Source: Thinopyrum elongatum
Taxonomy: Eukaryota > Streptophyta > Magnoliopsida > Poales > Poaceae
Assembly (NCBI GenBank): GCA_011799875.1
Contig: CM022303.1
Span: 64,506,512-64,570,511 of the forward strand
Length of the DNA: 64,000 nucleotides
Reading direction: 5' to 3'
Part shown: one piece after another, positions 51,401 through 62,173 of the stretch
Numbering within the stretch: the first letter of the stretch is position 1
Layout of the letters: the number at the start of each line of letters is the position of its first letter
Made by a program: the position numbers and the translations under genes
Notes under the pieces: model-generated
Database searches by the model: none
Seen by the model: only the letters and a program-made list of their open reading frames with translations
Told to the model about the DNA's origin: nothing

Positions 51401-53960
51401 ATTTCTAAGGTCACTAATTTACACCGATGATAACTACTAGGTATTCCAGAAAGCGGTTTACAAGATCATATTCATCGCTGACCAAACTATCACTTGTGAA
51501 CAAATATGTTGTTAAATTCATCATGCTTCGCTCACAGAGCAAACCACAGTTAATTTGAGAGATGGTACCTCCCTGTAGGTTCTTCTTTCACCATCCCTGG
51601 ACAAAGATTGCGATTAGAATAAGCAAGCTCAACTTTTAAAGTGTATGGCCAGAATTGCATACTAAAAGATCCTGAATATGGCAAGAGCAACAAATCCATG
51701 ACTAGGTAACTTCCTCTGCTCAGTCATCAGTTTGGAAAAAAATGGTAAACAACTTTGTAGCCCAGTGAAAATGTGATGATATCTTAGTTCGAACCGAAAA
51801 TGAATATTTACCCCAACATATACATGTGATCCGCATGTGAACAACAGAATATTACCTGCAGGTAGACACCACTAGAAACACTGTTACTCATCATGAACTA
51901 CACGCCATTCAATAGCATCACACTTATCACACACTAATTTGACTGAAGTTTTAATCATTGCCCACTCTTTCCCTTTATATATCTCTAAACCATATGCACC
52001 TTTTCTATGTTGCTTCCATTAGTCATCAGCTTATGACTATATAATTATTGTTGAACTTTTCATGTGTTCTCTTGCCGATGAGTTGAGGTTTTAGAAGAAA
52101 CTGGAATAAATTGTGGAGAAACCACAGATGCATGATGGGTGTGTGCCCGCTAAGAAACCATGAAAATTTGAAAGAAAAGCGTGTTGCTGCAGATCCAACA
52201 TCCATAGACCTAATTTTGTGACAGAATTTATGTTCCATTGAGAACATTGCAAGCCCGTCAAAATGGGACTGATTTGACCCATGGAGAAGTGTTCAATTTG
52301 TTCGAGTCAAGTGTGTAAAGTGTGTACCATTGAGAATCGCTGGGTATGTCGATCGAGAGAAGATGAATCAAAGTGTGTAGAGTGGAGGGCAAGTATGGAA
52401 TTCATCATTCGCTTGTTCTATGTAATTAAAGAGCATGGCAATATGATAGTTCTTCCTCCTCCAAGAGAGAATATAGAAACGAAGTTATCCATCCACACAA
52501 TGTTTATATTATCAGTTTGTCACAATCCATATGAATCCAAACACCTTGTCTTTAGATGATAGGTCGTTTTGGTTGTTTTTTAGGCTGTTAGTTCATATCT
52601 TGGCACGCCATTCCTGGGAGTGTTCCTTGTCTGTAATAAGTCCATCCGGAATCGTTGACCTGGGGTATGGTTCTAACACTTGCAATATCTAAAGAGTATC
52701 TCTGTAAACTCTGCAAGTCTGATGCATGATCAGCAGATAATCATAGTTTGTAGTTTACAGGCAAACTGCGATTCTAGGAAGTGATACGAACATAAATGAC
52801 GCAAGCATGCGAGAATCAATGCTACTCCTCATGAGCTACACACCATTTAGCAGCATCATGCTTATCGTGCTACTAATGCAACCTATGTTTTGAACATTGT
52901 CCACCATGTTTCCATATATCTCTAGACCATATGAATCTTTTCTGATGGGGTTCCTTCTGTTGGTCATCAGGTTATGAGTGTACACTCGTTACTGAACTTT
53001 TAATGTGTTTCCTTGCTGATGGTTTGAGATTTTAGAAGAAACTGGAAGAGAACTTGGACAACTGTTCATGTTCTAGTCCCTGTAGGTATGCCCACCAAGA
53101 AACAAGTAAATTTTGATATGGAAATGCTCCGTTGCAAATCCAGCATAAGTCCCATTGAGAAGCACGCAGGGAACCGCGCGTCCTGGGTAAATTATGACAG
53201 GTATTTCAACGACTTGAGTAGATCAACAGACCTCCGAGCTGGCAGACGATGGTGCCATCGCCAGAGCCACTCCGGGACCAAGCTGCGGGGACAGCCGACA
53301 TGGCGGTATGGTAGAAACCGATCAACCATGACAGTTAGAAGGCCTGTAGTGATGTTTCCCCTATTGTAGCCAAGGCCCTGATGCCGGCTAGTTGTTATAA
53401 TTCTGACAATTGTAAAAAGTTATAATGGATAATATATTAATATGAAGTTGATACCAAGCCTCCACAACAACATAATGTCAAGAGTCAATCAAGACATTAA
53501 GAGTGCACATAACCAAATTATTGAAAAGGAGAAAAGAAAAAAAAAGGAAAATCCAACCACTACAGACTATATCATGTGTTTTCACTCTAAAGATCTAGTC
53601 CGAACGTACATCTGTTGACTACTCTATATGTCATGAATTATTAAATGTAGACATAGTCTACTTGATCTTATCTCTTGCACAACGAGAAAAAGTATGCTAA
53701 AGTTATTTTCTTTCTGTACGTTAAAGGTATATGGCCTTTATATATTTTTATGTAGATATTAAGCACCAGATGATAGTTGCAAGAAACAATTATTTACACC
53801 ATGTTCCGATTTTGCTTTCAATTTTTTGTGACGGATCTTTGACATTTTTTCACTCTTCAGCCACTCTCCCGTTTCATAACCATACGTAGTTCAGACTTCA
53901 GAGTAGCAAGATTCATTCATCGCAGCTCATAGCACAGATATGAAGACACTGCAGTCAGAG
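51401..53960 (+). repeat. array segments with two TATA-like blocks and exon-like block
   Basis: In order: the ACAAGATCATATTCATCGC/ACCAAACTATCAC block, the GGTACCTCCCTGTAGG block at 51567, the TTTATATATCTC block at 51974, the TGTTCCATTGAGAACATTGC region, a second CATATATCTCTAGACC block at 52913, and an exon-like block at 53200-53390. The rest (53400-53960) is AT-rich without frames. The doubling of the TATA-like block within 1 kb indicates local duplication like that at 24.7-26.3 kb. Confidence 0.6.
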
Positions 53961-54228
53961 TACATGATTGAAATTTCGATTCCAACAAGCGAAACATGTA
54001 TAGTTCATTTGGCCGACCACAGTACAACTAAAAAATAGAGCATTTCAAAAATCCAAGAACTTCGACGGCGTCCAGAAGCAGCCGACGAACAGAATTGAAC
54101 CCCAAGCTAAGATTTCAGTATACATCCTGGAGTCACAGGTTTTGCAGAAGAAAACAGCAGGGGGGAATCTGAAAGCGCCCAGCTCTCTGTTATTGAGATG
54201 AAACAAAGTGGGATGCAAAACAATATAA

Positions 54229-54328
54229 TCAATCAACACAGATGGAGTCGACCAGCTTGTCAGTATCCTCGCTGAGTTCCACGTATTCGATCTTCAGACG
54301 GTGTCGCATCCCAGGGAACTTCTTCGAT
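54229..54328 (-). pseudogene. PPR gene terminal fragment (copy D)
   Basis: Only the last 30 or so codons remain (FPGMRHRLKI...E.SEDTDKLVDSICVD-like on the minus strand, stop at 54229). The homology stops at TTCTTCG, after which a partial repeat of the 3' flank (ATTTCAGTATTACATCCTGG) appears. This suggests a rearrangement junction near 54328. Confidence 0.65.
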
Positions 54329-54340
54329 GCTAAATTTCAG

Positions 54341-55329
54341 TATTACATCCTGGCGTTGCAGGTTTTGCAGAGAATAGCGAAAAAAATCTGAAAGCACCCT
54401 CATGAGATTAGCATGTGAACAACTGAAGATTATGCATAGCTAGCCAACATGGGAAAATTGTTAAGTCCTCATGAGTTGCACACCATTCAGCGGCATCACA
54501 CTTATCGTGCTGCTAATGTAACCATGTTTCGAATATTTGTCCACTCTGTTTCTATATATCTCTAGACCATATACATCTGTTGGGATTACTTATGTTGCTC
54601 ATCAGGTTATAAGTGTACGTACACTCATTACTGAACTTTTGATACTACTGAACTTAATAAAGATCAGCCAATGGCCCTTCGACATTACTGAACTTTTGAT
54701 CTGTTTTCTTGCTGATGCTTTGAAATTTTAGAATGTGGGCAATTGGTGGTCTGGAAATAAATTTTAGAATGCCCACGGACAAACCATGAAATCAATAGAA
54801 AAATGATCCGTTGAATCCAGGATATGTCCCATTGAGAAGAAGCCCGCAAAAATGGAAATGATTATGTCCCATGGAGCAGGGTATCCATAAATTTCATCGG
54901 TGACGTAGCAGCGGAATCTACTTTCAAATTTGTGAGGATCTTGAAGACAATTTACAACTCCGACGCACTCCCAGGTGCACCTTTAGAGTACCCGTCGTAT
55001 GACTCAGAGTAGCAGCGGATTCGTTCATTGTAGCTCATATCACAGATGTAAAGGCACTGCACTCAAAGTACATGAATTCAAATTTTGATTGCAACAAGTG
55101 AAGCATGTATAGTTCGTTCAGTCAACCTAAGACAAGGCCATGGCCCACAGTACAACTGAAAAGCAGAGCATTTCAAACAGCCCAAGGTCTCCGATGGTGT
55201 GCAGAAATCTTGGTGAAGCAAGATAAATGTCAGGCTAACATTTCAGTACACAGATTTGGCAGAACAAAACAACATATAATCGGAAAACATCAAGTTGTCT
55301 GTTATTAAGATGAAACAAAGTGGGATGCT
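54341..55329 (+). repeat. array segments, further diverged
   Basis: It contains a TATA-like block (CTATATATCTCTAGACC at about 54552), the GCTGATG...TGAAATTTTAGAA region, a TCCCATTGAGAAGAAG region and the PPR 3' flank (GACGCACTCCCAGGTGCACC at about 54962, ATGTATAGTTCGTTCAG at 55105). There is no reading frame above about 70 codons. Confidence 0.55.
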
Positions 55330-55560
55330 AACCGATTAATCAATCAACAGTTCAACACAGATGGAATCAACCAACTTGGCGGTTCCATCGCTAACTTCAA
55401 CATTTTATCTTTAGACAGTGTCTCATTCCAGGGAACTTCTTTTCAGCCGCTGTGTACGCTCATACCAACGGTTCGAGCACCAGTAACCCCAGATCTTTCG
55501 GCAACTTCTTTAGCACCTCAACGAATTTCCCGGCTCCGTCTACGTCTTACACAGCAGACG
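55330..55560 (-). pseudogene. PPR gene terminal fragment (copy E)
   Basis: It aligns with the end of copy B through TCTCATTCCAGGGAACTTC and TTTAGCACCTCAACGAATTTC on the plus strand. An extra CAACAGTT disrupts the stop region. It breaks off at about 55550 and is joined to the ACAAGATCATATTCATCGG block. It is beyond function. Confidence 0.6.
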
Positions 55561-56131
55561 TGAACAAGTGGTTCACAAGATCATATTCATCGGTAACCAA
55601 ACTATCACTCGTCACAAATATGCTGTTGAATTCACCAGCCTTCACTTACAGAGCTGACTGAAGCTAATTGAGAGCTGGTACCTCCCTGTAGGTTTCTTCT
55701 TTCAGCATCCCTGGACAAGGATTATGATTAGAATAAGCAAGCTCAAATTTTACAGAGTATGGTCAGAATAGCGAAGTAAAAGAACCTAAGCAAGACTAAC
55801 AAAGCCGTGACTAGATAATTTCCTCCGCTCAATCATTAGTTCTGAGAAAATGGTAAACAACTTTGCCTCCAGGTGAAAATGTGATGATATATTAGTTCGA
55901 ACTGAAATTGAATATTTACCCCAACATGTAAATGTGATCCGCATGTGAACAACAGAGAAACACTGTTACTCATCATGAACAACACGCCATTCAACAGCAT
56001 CACACTTATCACATGCAAATTTGAATGAAGTTTTCAGCCCACTCTTTGTCTTCATATATCTCTAAACCCTTTGCACCTTTTCTATGTTGCTTCTGTTGGT
56101 CATCAAGTTATCTCTACTCCTAATGGAGCAG
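55561..56131 (+). repeat. last array segment before the gypsy element
   Basis: It has the conserved GGTACCTCCCTGTAGGTTTC block at 55676 and a TATA-like block at about 56054. At GGTCATCAAGTTAT (56107) the array sequence stops, and a 24-base bridge of unknown origin leads to the gypsy LTR. Confidence 0.6.
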
Positions 56132-56977
56132 TGATGCGGAGCATCCTTGATGTAAGGTGGAACCCTAGGTGGCCGATCTTTCACGATTGGAGCGGATCCT
56201 ACGAAGAACACGAAGAACACGAGGGGAAACGCGAGGGAAATCACGAGGGGAAACGAGAGGAAACACTCAAATAGACAAGAAACGATCACACATGTGCTAG
56301 ATCCTCGAAACACAAAGAGATACACGATCCAAATCCAACAAAGGACGATACATAGGGTAACCGGTTCTTCTCCGTGAGGAGGTCTTGAGTTCTTCCCGTT
56401 AGGGGTCTTGAATCCAATTGGATCTTCTCCGTAGAGGCACGGTCTCTCTCGAAGGAGTAGATCCGGATGGATGAGCAAAGCTCTATCTCTCAAATGAGCT
56501 ATCACTTCGCTAACCCTAGTTTGTCCAAGTGAAGGGGTATTTATAGTCTAGGGAGAGAGAGGGGATACATGGGTCTAAGCCCGTTACTGCGCGCAGGCAG
56601 GCGGAGCCGGACATCCGGGCGTCGGGCCGGATGTCCGGGCATTCCCGGGACGCCGGATGTCCGGGCTGTCGGAGGCCGTTTTTCAGGTTCGGATGATGGG
56701 GGCGCCGGATATCCGGGAAGAAGGCCGGATTTCCGGGCCGGAGGCCGGATGTCCGGGCTGGTCGCCGGATGTCCGGGCCCTGTAGACCTGGCCGCTGGCT
56801 CTTTGCTACTGAAGACACTTCCAGGGGTCGGATGTCCGGGGCCTGGGGCCGGATGTCCGGGCCCTGGAGACTTCTCTGGTTCCTTCCGTTGTTCTTCTTC
56901 GTCCGTGAACTTGGAGACTTGTCCGTCTTCACGAGCGTCTCCGAGAGGGTCTTCTAAGTACCTGAGCACGCATAGCA
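56132..56977 (-). repeat. gypsy 3' LTR with GGATGTCCGG repeats
   Basis: On the minus strand it probably starts TGCTATGCGTGC, just after AACGGAAA as priming tract, and ends GCATCA. The upstream part contains about nine copies or near copies of CCGGATGTCCGG (56605-56870). The pol frame runs on into this LTR for over 100 codons as Pro/Gly/His-rich sequence, which I regard as LTR rather than protein. The boundaries are by inspection; the matching 5' LTR is not in the window. Confidence 0.6.
56539..56546 (-). promoter_or_regulatory. TATA box of gypsy LTR
   Basis: TATAAATA on the minus strand lies in CTATAAATACCCC, downstream of the GGATGTCCGG repeat cluster, the expected U3 layout. Transcription would run towards lower coordinates. 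Confidence 0.6.
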
Positions 56978-57659
56978 TTTCCGTTTGAGGTAGTAGCCAT
57001 GTCTCACATGATTCATATGGAAGTTCATTAAGGAGAGATGTCACCTCGGTCTCGAGAGCTCTAGCTCGTGCTCGTGTCATGGGTCCTCTTGGCATTTGGT
57101 GAGACGAAGATTGGTCCATGGGGATGACCAAAGGATGCTCCGCATCATCTCCCCTCCCTTGGGAAAGATCCGACCTCGGATCGAAATCCTCATCACCATG
57201 GTACAGGGAGAGATCTTTGACGTTGAAGATGTCGCTCACGGAGTACTTGTCGTGGGGGATGACGATCTTGTAGGCGTTGTTGTTGTAGCGTTCAAGCACC
57301 TTGAAGGGTCCATCGGCTCGTGGTAGAAGTTTGGACTTGCGTTCGTTGGGGAAGCGTTCCTTGCGAAGGTGTAGCCACACAAGATCTCCAATGTTGAATA
57401 TCATGGGTTTCTTGTTGTTGTTGAGCTTGGTCGCGAGTCGTTGTACTTGGCGCTCGATGGCGTGCCATGTATCTTCATGCATCTTCTTGAGGTAGTTTGC
57501 TCGGGCACTCGCGTCCATGTTGATGCGCTCTTGTAGAGGTAGAGGAAGAATGTCCAATGGAGACAACGGGTTGAAACCGTAGACGACCTCGAAGGGGGAC
57601 TTGCCGGTAGTTGAATGTCTTGCGCGGTTGTAGGCGTACTCGGCGATGGGTAGGCACTC
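56978..57659 (-). pseudogene. gypsy pol, end of integrase and C-terminal tail
   Basis: The minus-strand frame shows NPLSPLDILPLPLQE, VQRLATKLNNNKKPMIFNIG, DLVWLHLRKERFPNERKSKL, LPRADGPFKVLERYNNNAYK and FNVKDLSLYHGDEDFDPRSD, the C-terminal DNA-binding part of gypsy integrase. GPMTRARARALETEV and ETWLLPQTEMLCVLRY follow. The frame itself is open here. It is separated from the catalytic core by the LTR-like insertion, whose CACTC duplication begins at 57655. Confidence 0.9.
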
Positions 57660-60600
57660 TGTGACGCCCCCGATTCAATCGTACACTAATCATGCACGCA
57701 AACATGTACGATCAAGATCAGGGACTCACGGGAAGATATCACAACACAACTCTAAAAGTAAATAAGTCATACAAGCATCATAATACAAGCCAGGGGCCTC
57801 GAGGGCTCGAATACAAGTGCTCGATCATAGACGAGACAGCGGAAGCAACAATATCTGAGTACAGACATAAAGTTAAACAAGGTGCCATAAGATGGCTAGC
57901 ACAAACTGGGATACAGATCGAAAGAGGCGCAGGCCTCCTGCCTGGGATCCTCCTTAAGCTACTCCTGGTCGTCGGCGGCGGCCTGCACATAGTAGTAGGC
58001 ACCCTCAGTGTAGTAGGAGTCGTCGAAGGTGGCGTCTGGCTCCTGGGCTCCAGCATCTGGTTGCGACGTCCGAGAAGAATGAAAAAGGGGGGAAAAGAGG
58101 GGGCAAAGCAATCGTGAGTACTCATCCAAAGTACTCGCAAGTAAGGATCTACACTACATATGCAATGGTATCAATGAAAAGGGTAGTATATGTGGACTGA
58201 ACTGCAGAATGCCAGAATAAGAGAGGGATAGCTAGTCCTATCGAAGACTACGCTTCTGGTAGCCTCCATCTTGAAGCATATAGAAGAGAGTAGCTGGTAA
58301 GTTCACCAAGTATCATCGCATAGCATAAACCTACCCGGCGATCCTCTCCTCGTCGCCCTGTGAGAGAGCGATCACCGGGTTGTATCTGGCACTTGAAAGG
58401 GTGTGTTTTATTAAGTATCCGGTTCTAGTTGTCATAAGGTCGAGGTACAACTCTGGGTCGTCCTTTTACCGAGGGACACGGCTATTCGAATAGATAAACT
58501 TCCCTGCAGGGGTGCACCACATTACCCAACACGCTCGATCCCTCTGGCCGGGCATACTTTCTTGGGTCATACCCGGCCTCGGAAGATCAACACGTCGCAG
58601 CCCTACCTAAGCCTAACAGAGAGGTCAGCACGCCGGTCTAAATCCTATACGCGCAGGGGTCTGGGCCCATCGCCCATTGCACACCTGCACGTTGCGTGGG
58701 CGGCCGGTGAGCAGACCTAGCAACCTCCATTACAAAGGAAGTTGCGTTACGCGGTCCAACCCGGCGCGCCGCTCAGTCGCTGACGTCTAGGAGGCTTCGG
58801 CTGATACCACGACGTCGAGTACCCATAACTGTTCCCGCGTGGTGGTTAGTGCGTATAGGCTCGTAGCCAGACTCAGATCAAATACCCAATCTCGTTAAGC
58901 GTGTTAATTGATATAACCGCGGACGCCGACCAGGACCAGGCCCACCTGTCTCCTAGGTGGTCACAACCTGCCCTGTCGCTCCGCCACAAAGTAACACTCG
59001 GGGGCCGTCGGGAACCCAGGCCCACCACTACCTGGATGGAACCACCTGTCCTTTCAGCCCCCCACATCGGAATCACTTGCGGGTACTCTACGAGCCGACC
59101 CGACTTTAGTCACATCATGTATCATGTATAAAAGTGTAGTATGTATGTATATACCCGTGATCACCTCCCGAGTGATCACGGCCCGATAGTATAGCATGGC
59201 AGACGGACAAGAATGTAGGGCCACTGATGGAATACTAGCATCCTATACTAAGCATTTAGGATTGCAGGTAAAGGTATCAACAACAGTAGCAACAAGGACA
59301 GACTATGCAGCAGTATAGGTTCAACCGAAAGCAGTAACAGCTACACTACTCTAATGCAAGCAGTAGAGGGAAAGAGTAGGCCATATCGGGATGAACAAAA
59401 GGGGGGGGGCTTGCCTGGAAGCTCGGCAGAGAAGGACGGGTCGTCAACATTGTAGTCGTACTGGGGGTCGCCGGCAGTCTCGGAGTCTACCGGAGAGAAG
59501 AGGGGGAAGAAACAATAAATATAATGCAAACAGATGCATAACGATGCATGACATGACACATAACAGTGCTAGGTGTGCCCTAACGCGGTGATAGGTGATA
59601 CCGACGAAGGGGGGAAACATCCGGGAAAGTATTCCCGGTGTTTGACGTTTTCGGACAGACGAACCGAAGGGCGAAAGTTGCGTGTTCGCTATACTAGGGA
59701 TGTGTGGCGGACGAACGGGCTGCGTAATCGGATTCGTCTCGTCGTTCTGAGAAACTTTCATGTACAAAGTATTTTCATCCGAGTTACGGATTATTTTATA
59801 TTCATTTTTAAAGATTTAATTCATTTCTGAATTTATTATTAATTAAATTAATTCAAAAATACAATTATGACGTCATCATGATGTTAGCATGACATCGGCG
59901 GTCAACTCTGACCGTTGACTGGGTCAAACTGACATGTGCGTCCCACTGTCATTGACTAAGACTAACTAAACAGAGTTAATTAGTTTACTAGTGATTAGGT
60001 TAATCTAAACAGAATTAATTAAGTTAATTAATTAATTAATATTTTTATTTTTATTTTTTTATTCTTTTTTTTAAACGTTTTGATGCGGGGCCCGTTTGCC
60101 ATAGGCCCATAGGGCCTTAGCAGGTACCGGGCGGTGCTGTTACGGGCGCGTGCCCGAGGGAGCGCGGCGAGGCGAGGCCACCGGGGCGCGGCGACAGGTC
60201 GAGGCCGCGGCACGGCAGCGCCGGCGCGGGACGGCGGTGGTGCTGGGCAGCAGTGGCCAGGAGGGGCGCGCGTGCCGGGCGAGGGGACATGGCTGCTGCG
60301 GGCGAAGGGGTTGCCGGTGGGCGCAGCAGAGCGGTAGTGGGCGCGGTCGGTGCGCTGCCGGGGCGAGGTGGGGCGGCCACAGGGGCCGGCCGGACAGCGC
60401 GTGGGCACGGCCCGCGGCGGTGCGCGTGTGCGGCACAGGGGGCAAAGGTGGCCAGTGGCGCGGCGGGCGCAGCGGTGGGTGGCGGAGCCGCGCGGCTGGA
60501 GCGGCAAGGCGAGGCGATCCGCTGTGGTTGGCTGGCGTGAGGAGCAGGGCCGTCCTGACCAGAGCAGGGGCGCGGACGACGGTGAGCGCACGGGGTGAGG

Positions 60601-61488
60601 GAGGCCGATCTGCGGGCGAGCGGCGGAGAGAGAGCGGGGCCATGGGTGTGCACGGCGAGCGCTTGTGCGCACGACAAAGGAGGCAGGGGCGTCGCGAACG
60701 GCGCCAGCGACAGAGGAAAACAATAGGGGAGTGCTCACGTTCGGTGTAGAGGCACAGGGGACGGTGAGGCTCGGGGAAGCCGGCTTGAGGGGGAGATGAG
60801 GATGGCGTGGTCGAGGCAGAGGGACTCCAGCGACGGGCGCGGCGAGGTGACGACGAGGACGAGGACGAGGCGACGGCGTCGAAGGGGGGTCGGGGCTTGT
60901 TCCCCGATCCAGATCCAGACAGGGGTGAGTGGGGAGGGGATCGACTAGGTTAGGGTTTGGGGTGGGTTAAGTAGGCCGGCGACGGTGGGCCGGTCGGCTA
61001 GGCTGAGGCCCAGTTGGGCCAGGGGGTTTTCTTTTCTTTTGTTTTGTTTTTCTTTTACTTTTTATTTATTTTACCTTTTCTGTTTTAGTTTTGTTTCCTA
61101 TTATTTTAGTTTTAGTAAAATATACACTTAGTATCTAAATTAGTATTTCAACTTAGTCCATAGTCACAAAAGTCTAGTCCTCAAATAAATTAGTTTGACA
61201 TTTTATTAATTACAAAAGGTATTTAAATAATTGTTTTTGCTGCTGTTTTATTCATCTTATAGTATTTAAACATTTTATAAAGGTGTGGTTTCTCCACCAT
61301 AATTATCTATGCAATATTTGGTTCACTCCGAACATTTTAGTTTTATTATTTGAAAACTTTTATTGTTTGCTTGATTTTGGATTTGAATTTGAATCGATTT
61401 CGAACTAATGCGAGATTAGCAACAGTAACGGAGGTGATGTGGCACTGTTAGCAGAGGTTCACTGTAGCACAATTATCCGGGCGTTACA
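57660..61488 (-). mobile_element. 3.8-kb solo-LTR-like element, copy 2
   Basis: It begins TGTGACGCCCCCG and ends CCGGGCGTTACA, with a perfect CACTC duplication (57655-57659 and 61489-61493). It is the same family as 8419-12532. Shared blocks include GATATCACAACACAACTC near the start, the AGTACTC..AGGATCTACACTACATATGCA region, CCCTGCAGGGGTGCACCA and a GC-rich part (60060-60950) followed by a T-rich part. Frames in the GC-rich part are compositional. Both copies lack any internal domain, consistent with solo LTRs. Confidence 0.82.
59155..59181. repeat. perfect 10-bp hairpin
   Basis: CCGTGATCAC and GTGATCACGG flank CTCCCGA. It lies in the part of this LTR-like element that corresponds to the GAGGAATCACCCTCG repeat cluster of copy 1, but it does not share that motif. 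Confidence 0.7.
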
Positions 61489-61493
61489 CACTC

Positions 61494-62171
61494 CTCCCAC
61501 TCCTTGATGTTCTTCTTGATCAACACAGGTAGTAGAGTGGAAAGCGTGCGGTTCGTCACCTCCGTTTGGCCGTCGGTTTGTGGATGGTATGCCGAAGAGA
61601 ATAGTAGCTTGATTTCGAGCTTGGCGCATAAGGTCTTCCAAAAGTAGCTTAGGAATTTGACGTCGCGGTCCGAGACAATCGTCTTGGGTACTCCATGGAG
61701 ACGCAATATTTCCCTACAAAAGAGATTGGCAATATGTGAAGCATCGTCTATCTTGTTGCATGGAATGAAGTGAGCCATCTTAAAGAATCGGTCCACAACA
61801 ACAAACACGGAATCCTTTCCATTTCTAGTTCTAGGCAAACCAAGCACAAAATCCATGCTAATATCTTCCCATGGTTGGTATGGAATTGGGAGAGGCAAGT
61901 AAAGGCCATGAGATTGAGCTTTGGACTTAGCTTTGCGACATGTCGAACATCGGTTGGTGAAGCGTGAGACGTCACGGAACATCTTGGGCCAATAATAGTT
62001 CTTGGAGAGCGTAGCGAATGTCTTGTCGCGTCCAAAGTGTCCCATTAGTCCGCCTCCGTGAGATTCTTGCAAAAGGAGCAAACGAAGAGAACACTCGGGG
62101 ATACACAATTTGTTAGCTCTCATAAGATAATCATCTTTGATGTAATAGTGTTCCCAAGATGTATGTGTCAA
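61494..62171 (-). pseudogene. gypsy integrase, zinc-binding and catalytic core
   Basis: The frame contains an HHCC-like zinc region ([14 protein letters not shown], then CSTCRKAK) and a retroviral-type catalytic core with Asp in [11 protein letters not shown], Asp in VSDRDVKF and Glu in TDGQTEVTN; 35 residues separate the second Asp and the Glu. This integrase would join element DNA to chromosomal DNA. The frame is open up to the 3.8-kb insertion, so it was intact when interrupted. Confidence 0.93.
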
Positions 62172-62173
62172 AC

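Larger units (their letters stand above)
56132..62173 (-). mobile_element. Ty3/gypsy retrotransposon, 3' half, split by an LTR-like element
   Basis: On the minus strand the order is integrase, the tail of pol and the 3' LTR. The integrase is cut at 62173 by the copia LTR that starts at 62174. The 3.8-kb element at 57660-61488 separates integrase from the pol tail. Protease and reverse transcriptase are outside the window, if they exist. The pol tail with PRGPMTRARARALETEV suggests a chromovirus-like relative, but no chromodomain is visible. Confidence 0.88.

Noticed and set aside
56541..56900. Pro/Gly/His-rich repeats (PGHPAPGPGHPTPG) that might be a structural protein domain
   Set aside because: They are the in-frame readthrough of GGATGTCCGG repeats in the gypsy LTR, upstream of its TATA box.
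60028..60749. Frames up to about 236 codons in the GC-rich part of the second LTR-like element
   Set aside because: Same reason as in copy 1. The frames differ between the two copies, so coding conservation is absent.
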